Positions 1 to 8,657 of a stretch of 9,718 bases of DNA are shown in pieces. A model generated the notes under the pieces. The model made no database searches. It had not been told where the DNA came from and saw only the letters and a list, made by a program, of their open reading frames with translations. Position 1 is the first letter of the stretch. The number at the start of each line of letters is the position of its first letter. The stretch is taken from contig JAGDVW010000060.1 of the NCBI GenBank assembly GCA_023255835.1, forward strand, positions 1,212 through 10,929. The letters are read 5' to 3'. Position numbers and translations under genes: made by a program. This stretch comes from Candidatus Acetothermia bacterium (GTDB lineage: Bacteria > Bipolaricaulota > Bipolaricaulia > Bipolaricaulales > Bipolaricaulaceae).

Positions 1-1
1 A

Positions 2-706
2 CCGATACTTTATCCTCTTGAGCCTTGGGAATCCCTGGGTGTGGAAGATCCCCGGGTAGTGGAGATTGAAGGCGAGTTTTATATGACCTACACGGCCTTC
101 GGTCGCCTTGGCTTTGGGGCGGCCATCGCTGGCGGCTCAGTGACCCCCATGATCGCCAAAAGCACGAACCTCATTTCCTGGAAACGGATTGGCCCCGTGG
201 TCCGGGGTGAGGATAACAAGGATCACGTCCTTTTCCCCCGGCGCATCGGCGGGGCTTTCGCCCTTCTTCTTCGCCCGCGGCCGGAGATTTGGATTGCTTA
301 CTCCAACGATCTTAAGACCTGGCCTAAGGAAAGGATGAAAAAGGTCTTCGGTCCTCGGCCAGGAAATTGGGATGGGGTGGCCGTGGGAGCGAATGGGGTG
401 CCCATTGAAACCGAAGAGGGCTGGCTTCTCCTTTATCATGGCTATGATGAAAACAGGGTTTACCGCTTCGGTGTGGCTCTGCTGGATTTGGACGATCCTA
501 GTAAAGTTATCCATCGGCCCAAGGATCCGATCTTTTGGCCTGAAGAGATTTGGGAACTGCGGGGAGACGTACCGCGCGTGGTTTTTAGTTGCGCCAATAT
601 TGTGGTGAACAGGACACTCTACGTTTTTTACGGAGGTGGGGATCACGTGATCGGCCTTGCCACCGCTTCCTTCTCCGAGCTTTTAGATTATGCCCGCCAT
701 GGCTGA
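2..706 (+). CDS. GH130-family glycoside phosphorylase/hydrolase, 5'-truncated by the window edge
   Basis: The reading frame is open from base 2, so the gene starts outside the window; the in-frame GTG at 41 lies inside the conserved domain and is not the start. About 234 residues are visible. The family is usually somewhat over 300, so roughly the first quarter is missing. Family features seen in order are a G-x-EDPR motif (nt 38-55), then [10 protein letters not shown] (nt 215-244), [19 protein letters not shown] (nt 368-424) followed by LLLYHG, a [13 protein letters not shown] stretch, and a C-terminal blade with FSCANIV and FYGGGDH. This is the five-bladed beta-propeller pattern of GH130. 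Members phosphorolyse or hydrolyse beta-mannosides (mannosyl-glucose, manno-oligosaccharides, beta-1,2-mannosides), usually in the cytoplasm. The partial sequence does not let me choose a substrate or separate phosphorylase from hydrolase. It overlaps the next gene by 17 bp, so the two are probably co-transcribed and share a sugar pathway. Confidence 0.85.
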   Translation, partial: PILYPLEPWESLGVEDPRVVEIEGEFYMTYTAFGRLGFGAAIAGGSVTPMIAKSTNLISWKRIGPVVRGEDNKDHVLFPRRIGGAFALLLRPRPEIWIAYSNDLKTWPKERMKKVFGPRPGNWDGVAVGANGVPIETEEGWLLLYHGYDENRVYRFGVALLDLDDPSKVIHRPKDPIFWPEEIWELRGDVPRVVFSCANIVVNRTLYVFYGGGDHVIGLATASFSELLDYARHG

Positions 707-1760
707 AAGAAAGCCGGTAGGGTTGGGGATAATTGGGGCCGGGAGGTTTGCCGCCTTTTGTCTACCGGCTTTTGCCGCCCTTCCCGAGGTCAGGGTGGTG
801 GCGGTGGCCGATCTAGACCGCACTCGAGCCGAAAGTATCGCTCCTCCTGGGGCACGCATTTACCAGGACTTCCGCGCTCTCCTTATGGACTCAGAGGTGG
901 AAGTGGTAGTGATCAGTACACCACCATATCTTCATGCTCCCATAGCCCTGGAGGCCGCAAAAGCTGGGAAGCACCTGTTCGTGGAAAAGCCTTTAGCTCT
1001 TTCTCCCATGGAGGCCCGGGCAGTCATAGCCACAGCCGAAAGGATGGGGGTCAAACTCACGGTGAACTATGTCCTCCGCTACCACCCGCTCCACAGATTG
1101 GCTCAGATGTTGGTCCGGAGCAAGGTCCTCGGGGACTTGGTTTATGCAGCCTTGATAAATTTGGCTACCGATGAGGGGCTGTCGCCCGATCATTGGTTTT
1201 GGGACCTTCGGAAAAGCGGAGGCATTCACATCGAGCACGGCGTGCATTTCTTCGATCTGGTCAATCAACTGGTGGGAAGACCACCCAGCCGGGTGGAGGG
1301 CGGCTATCAGCGCCGAGCGGACGGGAGGATCGATCGAGTTTGGGCTGTGGTCCACTATGGGGAAGAGGTTTTGGCCACTTTTTATCATTCGTTTGGCCGG
1401 CCGCGGGAAATAGAGCGAACCACGCTCAAACTGGGGCTGAGTTTTGGAGAAATAGAGATCGTGGGTTGGATCCCCACAAAGCTTTCCCTCTTTGGAAGTG
1501 TGGAGGAAGACAAGCTTGATGGCTTAAGGTTGATAGTTGGCGAGCCGTTGCGTGTTTTAGATGGGGCGAATAGGAAAATTGTGGAGGCTGAGATAGCTGC
1601 ACCGGATCGACAAGGCGAATACCGACGTGCGGTACAGGCGGGCCTTTTGGACTTAATCGAGGCTGTTTGGGAAGATCGGTCTCCCCAAGTTAGCCCTGCT
1701 GATGCTTTGCAGAGTTTAGAAGTAGCTTGGCAAGCAAGCCAATCCTTCTTGCCCTTGTGA
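690..1760 (+). CDS. Gfo/Idh/MocA-family NAD(P)-dependent oxidoreductase
   Basis: This 356-residue protein is of normal length for the family. Residues 10-20 ([11 protein letters not shown]) form the Rossmann dinucleotide-binding turn. VVAVADLD (about 36-43) is the end of the second strand, and its acidic residues suggest NAD rather than NADP. EKP at 99-101 is the family signature whose Lys contacts cofactor and substrate. [15 protein letters not shown] (177-191) contains the catalytic-type H-x-x-D (H186, D189) of the C-terminal domain. Such enzymes oxidise or reduce sugars, inositols or their derivatives; the substrate cannot be read here. The start at 690 overlaps the GH130 gene by 17 bp and has only a weak upstream GAG. 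An ATG at 699 is the alternative start. The stop lies 1 bp from the stop of the convergent atpD. The overlap with the GH130 gene suggests it processes a sugar released by that enzyme (inference). Confidence 0.9.
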   Translation: MPAMAERKPVGLGIIGAGRFAAFCLPAFAALPEVRVVAVADLDRTRAESIAPPGARIYQDFRALLMDSEVEVVVISTPPYLHAPIALEAAKAGKHLFVEKPLALSPMEARAVIATAERMGVKLTVNYVLRYHPLHRLAQMLVRSKVLGDLVYAALINLATDEGLSPDHWFWDLRKSGGIHIEHGVHFFDLVNQLVGRPPSRVEGGYQRRADGRIDRVWAVVHYGEEVLATFYHSFGRPREIERTTLKLGLSFGEIEIVGWIPTKLSLFGSVEEDKLDGLRLIVGEPLRVLDGANRKIVEAEIAAPDRQGEYRRAVQAGLLDLIEAVWEDRSPQVSPADALQSLEVAWQASQSFLPL

Positions 1761-1761
1761 A

Positions 1762-4010
<2,249 letters not shown>

Positions 4011-4012
4011 GT

Positions 4013-5518
4013 TTAGGCTCGGAACGTTTTCTTGAACTCGGAGAGGGCCTGCTCCAAGCCGGAGCGCACCCTTTCCGTGAGCTTCTTTTCCCGCCGAAGC
4101 TCGTCCAGAACCTCTTTGTGTTGCGCGCGCAGAAACGCAAGAAAACCGCGCTCGAAGGCCCGCACCGCTTCCACGGGGATGTCATCGAGGTGTCCGGTCA
4201 CCGCGGCGTAAAGGGAGGCCACCTGTTCCTCCACGGGCATCGGGGAGTATTGGTCCTGTTTGAGGATCTCCATGACCCGCGCCCCCCGGGCGAGTTGGGC
4301 CTGGGAAGCCTCGTCCAGTTCCTGGGCGAACTCCGCGAAGGCCGCCAAATCCCGGTACTGGGCGAGCTCCAAGCGGAGTTGCCCGGCCACCTCCTTCATG
4401 GCCGGGATCTGGGCTGCGCCGCCCACGCGGGACACGGAAAGGCCCACGTTCATGGCCGGCCGCTGCCCTTTGTTGAAAAGATCCGCCTCCAAATAGATTT
4501 GGCCGTCGGTGATGGAGATGAGGTTGGTGGGGATGTAGGCGGTGATGTCGCCGGCCTTGGTCTCCACGATGGGGAGGGCGGTGAGGGAGCCGCCCCCGAA
4601 TTCGTCAGCAAGGCGCGCCGCTCGCTCCAAAAGGCGGGAGTGGAGGTAGAAGATGTCCCCTGGGTAGGCCTCCCGGCCCGGCGGCCGGCGCAAAAGGAGG
4701 GAGATCTGGCGGTAAGCCACAGCATGCTTGGAAAGATCGTCGTAGACGATCAAGGCGTCCTCGCCACGATCCCGGAAATATTCGCCCATGGCGCAGCCGG
4801 CATAGGGGGCGATGTATTGAAGGGGCGCGGGATCCTCCGCGGCAGCGGCCACCACGATCGTGTAATCCATGGCCCCATAGCGGCGAAGGGCATCCACCAC
4901 CTTGGCGATGGTGGAGGATTTTTGGCCGATGGCCACATAAATGCAATAAACACCTTGATCCTTTTGGTTGATGATGGTGTCGATGGCGATCGCGGTTTTC
5001 CCGGTGCGGCGATCGCCGATCAGGAGCTCCCGCTGGCCCCGGCCGATGGGGGTGAGGGCGTCGATGCATTTGATCCCCGTCTGGAGGGGGGTATTCACGG
5101 GCTGGCGCATGATCACGCCGGGGGCCTTGGCGTCGGTTTTACGGAAGCCCTCGGGCTCGATGGGCGGGCCGCCATCCAAGGGCCGCCCCAGGGGGTCCAC
5201 CACCCGGCCTAGAAAACCCCTCCCCACCGGGGTTTCCAAGACCTTTCCGGTGCGTCGAACTTCGTCGCCCTCCTTGATCCCCTCGTCCGGACCGAGGATG
5301 GCCACCCCCACGGAATCCTCGGTGAGGTCCAAAACCAGCCCATAGATGTCCCCGGGGAAGAGCACAAGCTCCGAAGCCAAAGCGGAACGCAGACCCCAGA
5401 CGCGGGCGATGCCATCGCCCACCTCCACCACCACCCCCACCTCTTCCATCTCCAGATCCACGCCGAAGTTCTGGATCTGCTTTTTCAGGACAGACGCCAG
5501 CTCATCGTAGCGGGGCAT
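4013..5518 (-). CDS. atpA: F-type ATP synthase F1 subunit alpha
   Basis: This is the non-catalytic nucleotide-binding partner of beta in the F1 hexamer. The 501 residues are standard. The N-terminal segment (1-25) matches the delta-binding extension, ahead of a beta-barrel domain (about 26-95). Walker A is GDRRTGKT (168-175). [13 protein letters not shown] (195-207) and [15 protein letters not shown] (256-270, Walker B region) follow, then the signature [14 protein letters not shown] (357-370). R364 in that signature is the arginine finger that reaches the catalytic site of the neighbouring beta. A helical C-terminal domain ends at the stop 2 bp before atpG. The start ATG is 1 bp after the atpH stop and has an AGGAGGA Shine-Dalgarno 5 bp upstream. 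I see nothing abnormal in the key residues. Confidence 0.98.
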   Translation of the reverse strand: MPRYDELASVLKKQIQNFGVDLEMEEVGVVVEVGDGIARVWGLRSALASELVLFPGDIYGLVLDLTEDSVGVAILGPDEGIKEGDEVRRTGKVLETPVGRGFLGRVVDPLGRPLDGGPPIEPEGFRKTDAKAPGVIMRQPVNTPLQTGIKCIDALTPIGRGQRELLIGDRRTGKTAIAIDTIINQKDQGVYCIYVAIGQKSSTIAKVVDALRRYGAMDYTIVVAAAAEDPAPLQYIAPYAGCAMGEYFRDRGEDALIVYDDLSKHAVAYRQISLLLRRPPGREAYPGDIFYLHSRLLERAARLADEFGGGSLTALPIVETKAGDITAYIPTNLISITDGQIYLEADLFNKGQRPAMNVGLSVSRVGGAAQIPAMKEVAGQLRLELAQYRDLAAFAEFAQELDEASQAQLARGARVMEILKQDQYSPMPVEEQVASLYAAVTGHLDDIPVEAVRAFERGFLAFLRAQHKEVLDELRREKKLTERVRSGLEQALSEFKKTFRA

Positions 5519-5519
5519 C

Positions 5520-6056
5520 CTATCCTCCTAAAACTTTGCGTAGGCGCTGGAGGCGTCCGCGTAAAGAGGCGTCCAGGCGCTGGCCGGAGATCACCAACTC
5601 CACGCCGGCCAAAAGCTCGGGCGCCACCTCTTCCTGCAGGGCCACCTCCCGGCCCAAGGCCTCCTTGAGTCGCGCCCGCAGTTTATCCTCGATCTCGGGG
5701 GAAAGGGGCTGGGCGGTACGGACCAGCACTTGCACCGGTCCCCCAGCCCTCTCCAGGGCCTGGAAATAGGCGGAGGTGATCTCGGGAAGGAGCCCGGCCC
5801 GGCCATGCCGCACCAAAAGCCGCAAAAGGTTCTGCACATAAGGGTGCAGAACCTCTCCCAGATCCCCAAGAATCCGTTTCTTGGCTTCCGGATCGATGCG
5901 GGGATGAGCAAGGAAAGGGAGAAGCTCCGGGACCGATCGGGAAAGGTGCTCAAGGAGACGGAGATTTTCCGCAACCTCCTTTTCAGCGTGGGCCTCGCAC
6001 GCGGCCTCCAGAAGGGCTTGGGCGTAACGTTCCCCTACTGTTCCTTCCCTGCGCAT
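5520..6056 (-). CDS. atpH: F-type ATP synthase subunit delta (OSCP-type)
   Basis: Delta sits on top of F1 and joins it to the peripheral stalk (subunit b). I place the start at the ATG at 6056, giving 178 residues ([19 protein letters not shown]...). This start follows the atpF stop by one base (TAA-A-ATG) and matches where family members begin. An upstream in-frame ATG at 6080 would add eight residues inside atpF. The N-terminal domain is a helical bundle (about 1-105), beginning with the typical [10 protein letters not shown]. The C-terminal domain has the conserved pattern [20 protein letters not shown] near the end, equivalent to the family G-G-x-x-x-x-V-G-x-x-x-x-D-x-S region. Sequence conservation is low overall, as is normal for delta; the operon position supports the call. 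Confidence 0.93.
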   Translation of the reverse strand: MRREGTVGERYAQALLEAACEAHAEKEVAENLRLLEHLSRSVPELLPFLAHPRIDPEAKKRILGDLGEVLHPYVQNLLRLLVRHGRAGLLPEITSAYFQALERAGGPVQVLVRTAQPLSPEIEDKLRARLKEALGREVALQEEVAPELLAGVELVISGQRLDASLRGRLQRLRKVLGG

Positions 6057-6057
6057 T

Positions 6058-6573
6058 TTACGAAAGCACCCCAGGGCCAAGCCGAGAGATCAGTTCTGCC
6101 ACGAGCCTCTCGTGATCCTCGGGGCGCACCTCCCGGCCGAGGACCTGGGCCACGCCGAGCACCACGAGCTCCGCGTAATTTTTGCGAAGCTCCGCCAGGG
6201 CTTCCTCCCGGATGCGGGCGGCGGCAGCCTCCGCATCCTTTAGGATCCTTCTGGCCTCCTCCCGGGCTTGTTCTCGGGCTTGCCGGAGAAGCGCTTGGGC
6301 CTCGGCCTCGGCCTGGGCCAAAATTTTCCGGGCTTGCCGGTTGGCTTCCCGGAGCTCCTCCTCGGCCTGTTTCCGCAGGGCCAAAGCCTCCGCTTCCAGG
6401 GCTTTGGCCCGGGAAATCCGGTCCTCCTCGATCTTTCTGCGCGCATCGAGCCAAGCCAGGGCTCGGACAAAAAGGAGGCGCTTTAGGACAAAGACGAGGA
6501 GCAAAAAACCGATGACGTTGAGGATTAAAGTCCAGTTGAGGCTTTTTATGATCGTTTCCCAGCCGACTTCCAT
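6058..6573 (-). CDS. atpF: F-type ATP synthase subunit b (peripheral stalk)
   Basis: This 171-residue subunit has one N-terminal membrane helix (about residues 13-31, NWTLILNVIGFLLLVFVLK). A long, highly charged, Ala/Glu/Arg-rich helix follows (about 36-140) that would form the b-b coiled coil, and then a short delta-binding region (VLGREVRPEDHERLVAELI, 144-162). It anchors the alpha3-beta3 head against rotation. Only one b gene is present, so the stalk is predicted to be a b2 homodimer rather than b/b'. The ATG is 7 bp from the atpE stop; the TGAGGA overlapping that stop is the likely ribosome binding site. The repetitive, G+C-rich coiled-coil coding produces long spurious frames on the other strand. 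Confidence 0.96.
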   Translation of the reverse strand: MEVGWETIIKSLNWTLILNVIGFLLLVFVLKRLLFVRALAWLDARRKIEEDRISRAKALEAEALALRKQAEEELREANRQARKILAQAEAEAQALLRQAREQAREEARRILKDAEAAAARIREEALAELRKNYAELVVLGVAQVLGREVRPEDHERLVAELISRLGPGVLS

Positions 6574-6580
6574 AGGGTCC

Positions 6581-6820
6581 TCACACCACGAACAGGATCA
6601 TGATGGACACAAGGAGCGAGTAAATGCCGGTGGTTTCAGCGATGGCGTCGGCAATGATCATGTTGCGAAGGAGGGTATTGGCCATCTCCGGCTGGCGGGC
6701 CATGCTCTCCAGGGCGGAGGCGCCGATGCGTCCCTCTCCGAGAGCTGGACCAATGGCTCCTATGCCCATGCAGATCCCAGCCGCCAAGTACTTCAAACCT
6801 TGCACAAGTTCCGGCCCCAT
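6581..6820 (-). CDS. atpE: F-type ATP synthase subunit c, with Na+-binding-type site
   Basis: This is the proteolipid of the rotor ring: 79 residues and two membrane helices with a short polar loop (ARQPE, 41-45). The start is the ATG at 6820, 6 bp after an AAGGAGG Shine-Dalgarno; longer in-frame starts would lie inside atpB. Helix 1 (about 10-38) has the Gly-rich packing motif and P25-A-L-G-E29-G. Helix 2 (about 50-78) has the ion-binding E62 in AETTGIYSL. Aligned with the Ilyobacter tartaricus Na+ c-ring (Q32, V63, E65, S66, T67), the residues here are E29, I60, E62, T63 and T64. That fits the Na+ motif in its two-carboxylate form, as described for Fusobacterium nucleatum. H+-type rings usually lack the hydroxyl residue directly after the Glu. 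Na+ coupling is inferred, not shown. Confidence 0.96.
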   Translation of the reverse strand: MGPELVQGLKYLAAGICMGIGAIGPALGEGRIGASALESMARQPEMANTLLRNMIIADAIAETTGIYSLLVSIMILFVV

Positions 6821-6826
6821 CCTTTT

Positions 6827-6833
6827 CCTCCTT
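6827..6833 (-). promoter_or_regulatory. Strong Shine-Dalgarno for atpE
   Basis: On the minus strand AAGGAGG lies 6 bases before the ATG at 6820 and overlaps the atpB stop region. It is a full anti-16S match and fixes the atpE start. A strong site here fits the need for many copies of subunit c per complex. Confidence 0.85.
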
Positions 6834-7727
6834 TCATTCTGCAGCCACCTGAATATACGACGCCGCAAGGAGGGTGAACACTAAAGCTTGAATGACGCCG
6901 GCGAAGACGCCGAAGAACCCGTTCAATACGAAGCCGGCCACTGTTCCCAGGACGAGGACAAGGGGCGTGGCCCAAAGGAGGGGAAGCCAAACGTGCGCAA
7001 CCAGGAGAATGGCCACCCCCGTCGCGACCCCTGCCGCCATATGGAAAGCCCTTCTATTTCCCCACCTGCGGAAAACAGCGGCCATCCCCAGCCCCAACAG
7101 GATGAGGAGGATCCCGAGGATCCAACGGAAGCGCAGGGAAAGATCCACGAGGATGGGAAAGGTCACGGCGAGCATGATCGCCCCGCCCAAAATGTTCCCG
7201 AAAAGTCGGAAACCGTGGGAGATGGTCCGGCCCATGTCGCCTATAAGATTCATGGGGAGCATCACCGGGATTGGCTCCAGATAGCTTTTGACATGACGCA
7301 ACCCCCCTTTTGTGCGGATCCCATAAATATGGGTGAGAAGGTAGACAAGGAGGGCCAAGCCCAAGGTGACGTTTAGATCCTGGGTGGGCGCGGCCATTCC
7401 AGGTATGGGAAGGATGGAGGAGAGGTTGCAAGAAAGAACGTAAATGAACAAGGTGGCGATCAAGGGGAGGAGGGAGCGACGAAGGCCCTTGGCCATCCCC
7501 CCCAGAACTTGGTTTTCCACGAATTCCAAAAAGGTCAGGAGGAGGACGACCCGCCGGGGAGGGGTGTCCTCCGGATCTTTGGGGATCCCCCGCCGTATCC
7601 AAAGGGCCAAGCCCACGATGATTAAGAGGAGGCCTCCGGCGGTTCCCAGGGTGACAGGGTTGAGGGCCAGAAGGATTGGCCCCACCCGGAAGCGAAAAAC
7701 GAGATCCTTACCGACTGTGGCGAACAT
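6834..7727 (-). CDS. atpB: F-type ATP synthase subunit a, with extra transmembrane segment pair
   Basis: This is the stator membrane subunit that holds the two ion half-channels against the c-ring. The 297 residues are longer than many bacterial homologues. Helix 1 is about residues 24-44. The TLFIYVLSCNLSSILPIPG region (92-110) and PTQDLNVTLGLALLVYL (114-130) are family-typical. The essential Arg is R174 in SHGFRLFGNIL (170-180), and the last helix has GVIQALVFTLLAASYI (277-292) with Q280, equivalent to E. coli Q252. Between N178 and Q280 there are 102 residues, against 38 in E. coli (N214 to Q252). The surplus (about 195-256) contains two hydrophobic stretches separated by a basic loop with four Arg (220-226). 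The E. coli E219 and H245 positions are A183 and G273. The ATG at 7727 overlaps the upstream gene's stop by 20 bp and has a weak ribosome site, suggesting coupled translation. Confidence 0.95.
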   Translation of the reverse strand: MFATVGKDLVFRFRVGPILLALNPVTLGTAGGLLLIIVGLALWIRRGIPKDPEDTPPRRVVLLLTFLEFVENQVLGGMAKGLRRSLLPLIATLFIYVLSCNLSSILPIPGMAAPTQDLNVTLGLALLVYLLTHIYGIRTKGGLRHVKSYLEPIPVMLPMNLIGDMGRTISHGFRLFGNILGGAIMLAVTFPILVDLSLRFRWILGILLILLGLGMAAVFRRWGNRRAFHMAAGVATGVAILLVAHVWLPLLWATPLVLVLGTVAGFVLNGFFGVFAGVIQALVFTLLAASYIQVAAE

Positions 7728-8031
7728 GCCGCGCCGCCCAAATCCAAAGGCTCACCGGCCAAAGGGAAAGGCCCAAAACCACCCCTATTGGGCTCAAGCC
7801 AAAAAGGATCCCGCCGAGGGCCAGGCCTGCAAGGCTGAAGTATTTTCCCAGGGCCCAAAGGCCCAAAAGACCGGGCCAAAGCTGGGCGAGGGCAGAAAAA
7901 CCAAGACGGGTAAGGAGGACCAAAAGCCACCCGAACGCAAATCCTCCCGCCCACATCGGTCGGAAAAGGAGAATAAAAACGAAACTGCAACCACCAAGGC
8001 AGAGATGTTCAAAGACTGCGGGCATCTTCAT
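7708..8031 (-). CDS. atpI: AtpI-like small membrane protein of the ATP synthase operon
   Basis: The gene encodes 107 residues, nearly all hydrophobic, with about four membrane segments (roughly 9-22, 26-44, 63-79 and 81-98) and a basic tail (RHVRHSR). The second segment with WAGGFAFGWLLVLLTR resembles the G-x-x-x-G-x-x-x-x-x-x-N/T-x-x-x-L pattern of ATP synthase I proteins. Position directly before atpB is the usual place for atpI. AtpI proteins are poorly conserved accessory factors. In Na+ ATP synthases such as those of Propionigenium and Acetobacterium they help assemble the c-ring. The ATG lies 2 bp after the frr stop, and the stop overlaps the atpB start by 20 bp. The identification rests mainly on size, topology and position, not on a strong sequence match. 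Confidence 0.75.
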   Translation of the reverse strand: MKMPAVFEHLCLGGCSFVFILLFRPMWAGGFAFGWLLVLLTRLGFSALAQLWPGLLGLWALGKYFSLAGLALGGILFGLSPIGVVLGLSLWPVSLWIWAARHVRHSR

Positions 8032-8033
8032 CT

Positions 8034-8591
8034 TTAGAGGGTGCGCATCTCCTCAGCCTTCTTTTCCGCCAGCTCCTCAACTTTTTTGTGGAAATCCTGG
8101 GTGACCTGGTCCAGCTCCTTTTGGAGGCGGAAGAAGTCGTCCTCGGAAAGTTTTCCTTCCTTTTTCTCTTGCTCCAGGCGCTCCTTGAGCTCGCGGCGGA
8201 TGTTGCGGAGGGCGATCTTCGCCTCCTCTGCCTTTTTGGCCACAAGTTTTGCCAGCTCGTTCCGCCGCTCCTCCGAAAGGCGCGGGACCTTGATGCGGAT
8301 GAGCTGCCCATCGTTTTGGGGGTTGAGGCCCAAATCCGCAGCGCGGATGGCCTTCTCAATGGCGCCAATTTGGGACTTGTCGAAGGGGCGCACCACAAGG
8401 AGGTCCGGATCCGGGGCCACGATGTTCGCCAATTGCTTTAGGGGGGTGGGAACGCCGTAGTAATCCACGCGGATGTCCTCAAGCAAGGCCGGATTGGCCC
8501 GACCGGTGTGAACCTTGCCCAGCTCCTGCCGCAGAACATCCAGGGTTTTTCCCATCCGCTCCCGGGCCTCCCGTACCACCGCGTGCTCCAT
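8034..8591 (-). CDS. frr: Ribosome recycling factor (RRF)
   Basis: RRF works with EF-G to split the post-termination ribosome. The 185-residue product is exactly the usual family length. The start is the ATG at 8591 behind a GGAGGGAG ribosome site. The reading frame continues open much further upstream, but that part is antisense to cca. Residues 1-29 and about 105-185 form the three-helix bundle, with the tRNA-like domain II in between. Conserved features are VHTGRANPALLEDIRVDYYG (27-46), VPTPLKQLANI (47-57), VVRPFDKSQIGAIEKAI (66-82), GLNPQNDGQLIRIKVPRLSEERR (88-110) and the C-terminal KELDQVTQDFHKKVEEL. It is the first gene of the cluster; atpI starts 2 bp later. In many bacteria frr follows pyrH or tsf instead, so this linkage to atp genes is unusual. 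Confidence 0.98.
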   Translation of the reverse strand: MEHAVVREARERMGKTLDVLRQELGKVHTGRANPALLEDIRVDYYGVPTPLKQLANIVAPDPDLLVVRPFDKSQIGAIEKAIRAADLGLNPQNDGQLIRIKVPRLSEERRNELAKLVAKKAEEAKIALRNIRRELKERLEQEKKEGKLSEDDFFRLQKELDQVTQDFHKKVEELAEKKAEEMRTL

Positions 8592-8610
8592 CGCTCCCTC
8601 CTCGAGAACA

Positions 8611-8639
8611 ATCCTAGCTGGGCTCGGTTTTTTGGGCAA
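8611..8639 (-). promoter_or_regulatory. Candidate sigma70-type promoter for frr-atp operon
   Basis: On the minus strand TTGCCC (8639-8634) and TAGGAT (8616-8611) are separated by exactly 17 bases. Each matches four of six consensus positions (TTGACA, TATAAT). Transcription would begin near 8604, leaving a leader of about 13 bases that holds the GGAGGGAG ribosome site of frr. No other clear promoter is visible inside the tightly packed cluster, so this could drive all nine genes. It overlaps the upstream region of the divergent cca promoter. Confidence 0.5.
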
Positions 8640-8643
8640 ACTT

Positions 8644-8652
8644 TGGGATAAT
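8644..8652 (+). promoter_or_regulatory. Candidate extended -10 promoter for cca, possibly leaderless
   Basis: TGG-GATAAT (8644-8652) matches an extended -10 element (TGn-TATAAT) with five of six bases in the hexamer. Only five bases separate it from the GTG start of cca at 8658, so the transcript would begin at or next to the start codon. There is no usable Shine-Dalgarno at a normal distance (TAAGG ends one base before the GTG). No good -35 is visible at 17 bases, as is common for extended -10 promoters. Confidence 0.4.
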
Positions 8653-8657
8653 AAGGC

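Noticed and set aside
41..706. The GTG at 41 as the start of the GH130 gene
   Set aside because: The frame is open to the window edge, and the family motif G-x-EDPR begins just before it, so the GTG codes for an internal Val of the motif.
4118..5212. A 364-residue plus-strand open frame opposite atpA
   Set aside because: Same pattern: a shadow of atpA without motifs or its own start signals.
5730..6515. A 261-residue plus-strand frame opposite atpH/atpF
   Set aside because: It is very Pro/Gly/Arg-rich and arises from the repetitive Ala/Glu/Arg coiled-coil codons of atpF on the other strand.
6581..6868. A 95-residue version of subunit c starting at 6868
   Set aside because: The extra 16 residues are Arg-rich, lie inside atpB and lack a ribosome site. 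The ATG at 6820 has a full AAGGAGG six bases upstream.
8613..8633. Imperfect hairpin followed by six T on the plus strand, resembling a terminator
   Set aside because: The stem has only five pairs with a mismatch and a three-base loop. No plus-strand gene ends nearby, and the T tract is part of the spacer of the frr promoter on the other strand.
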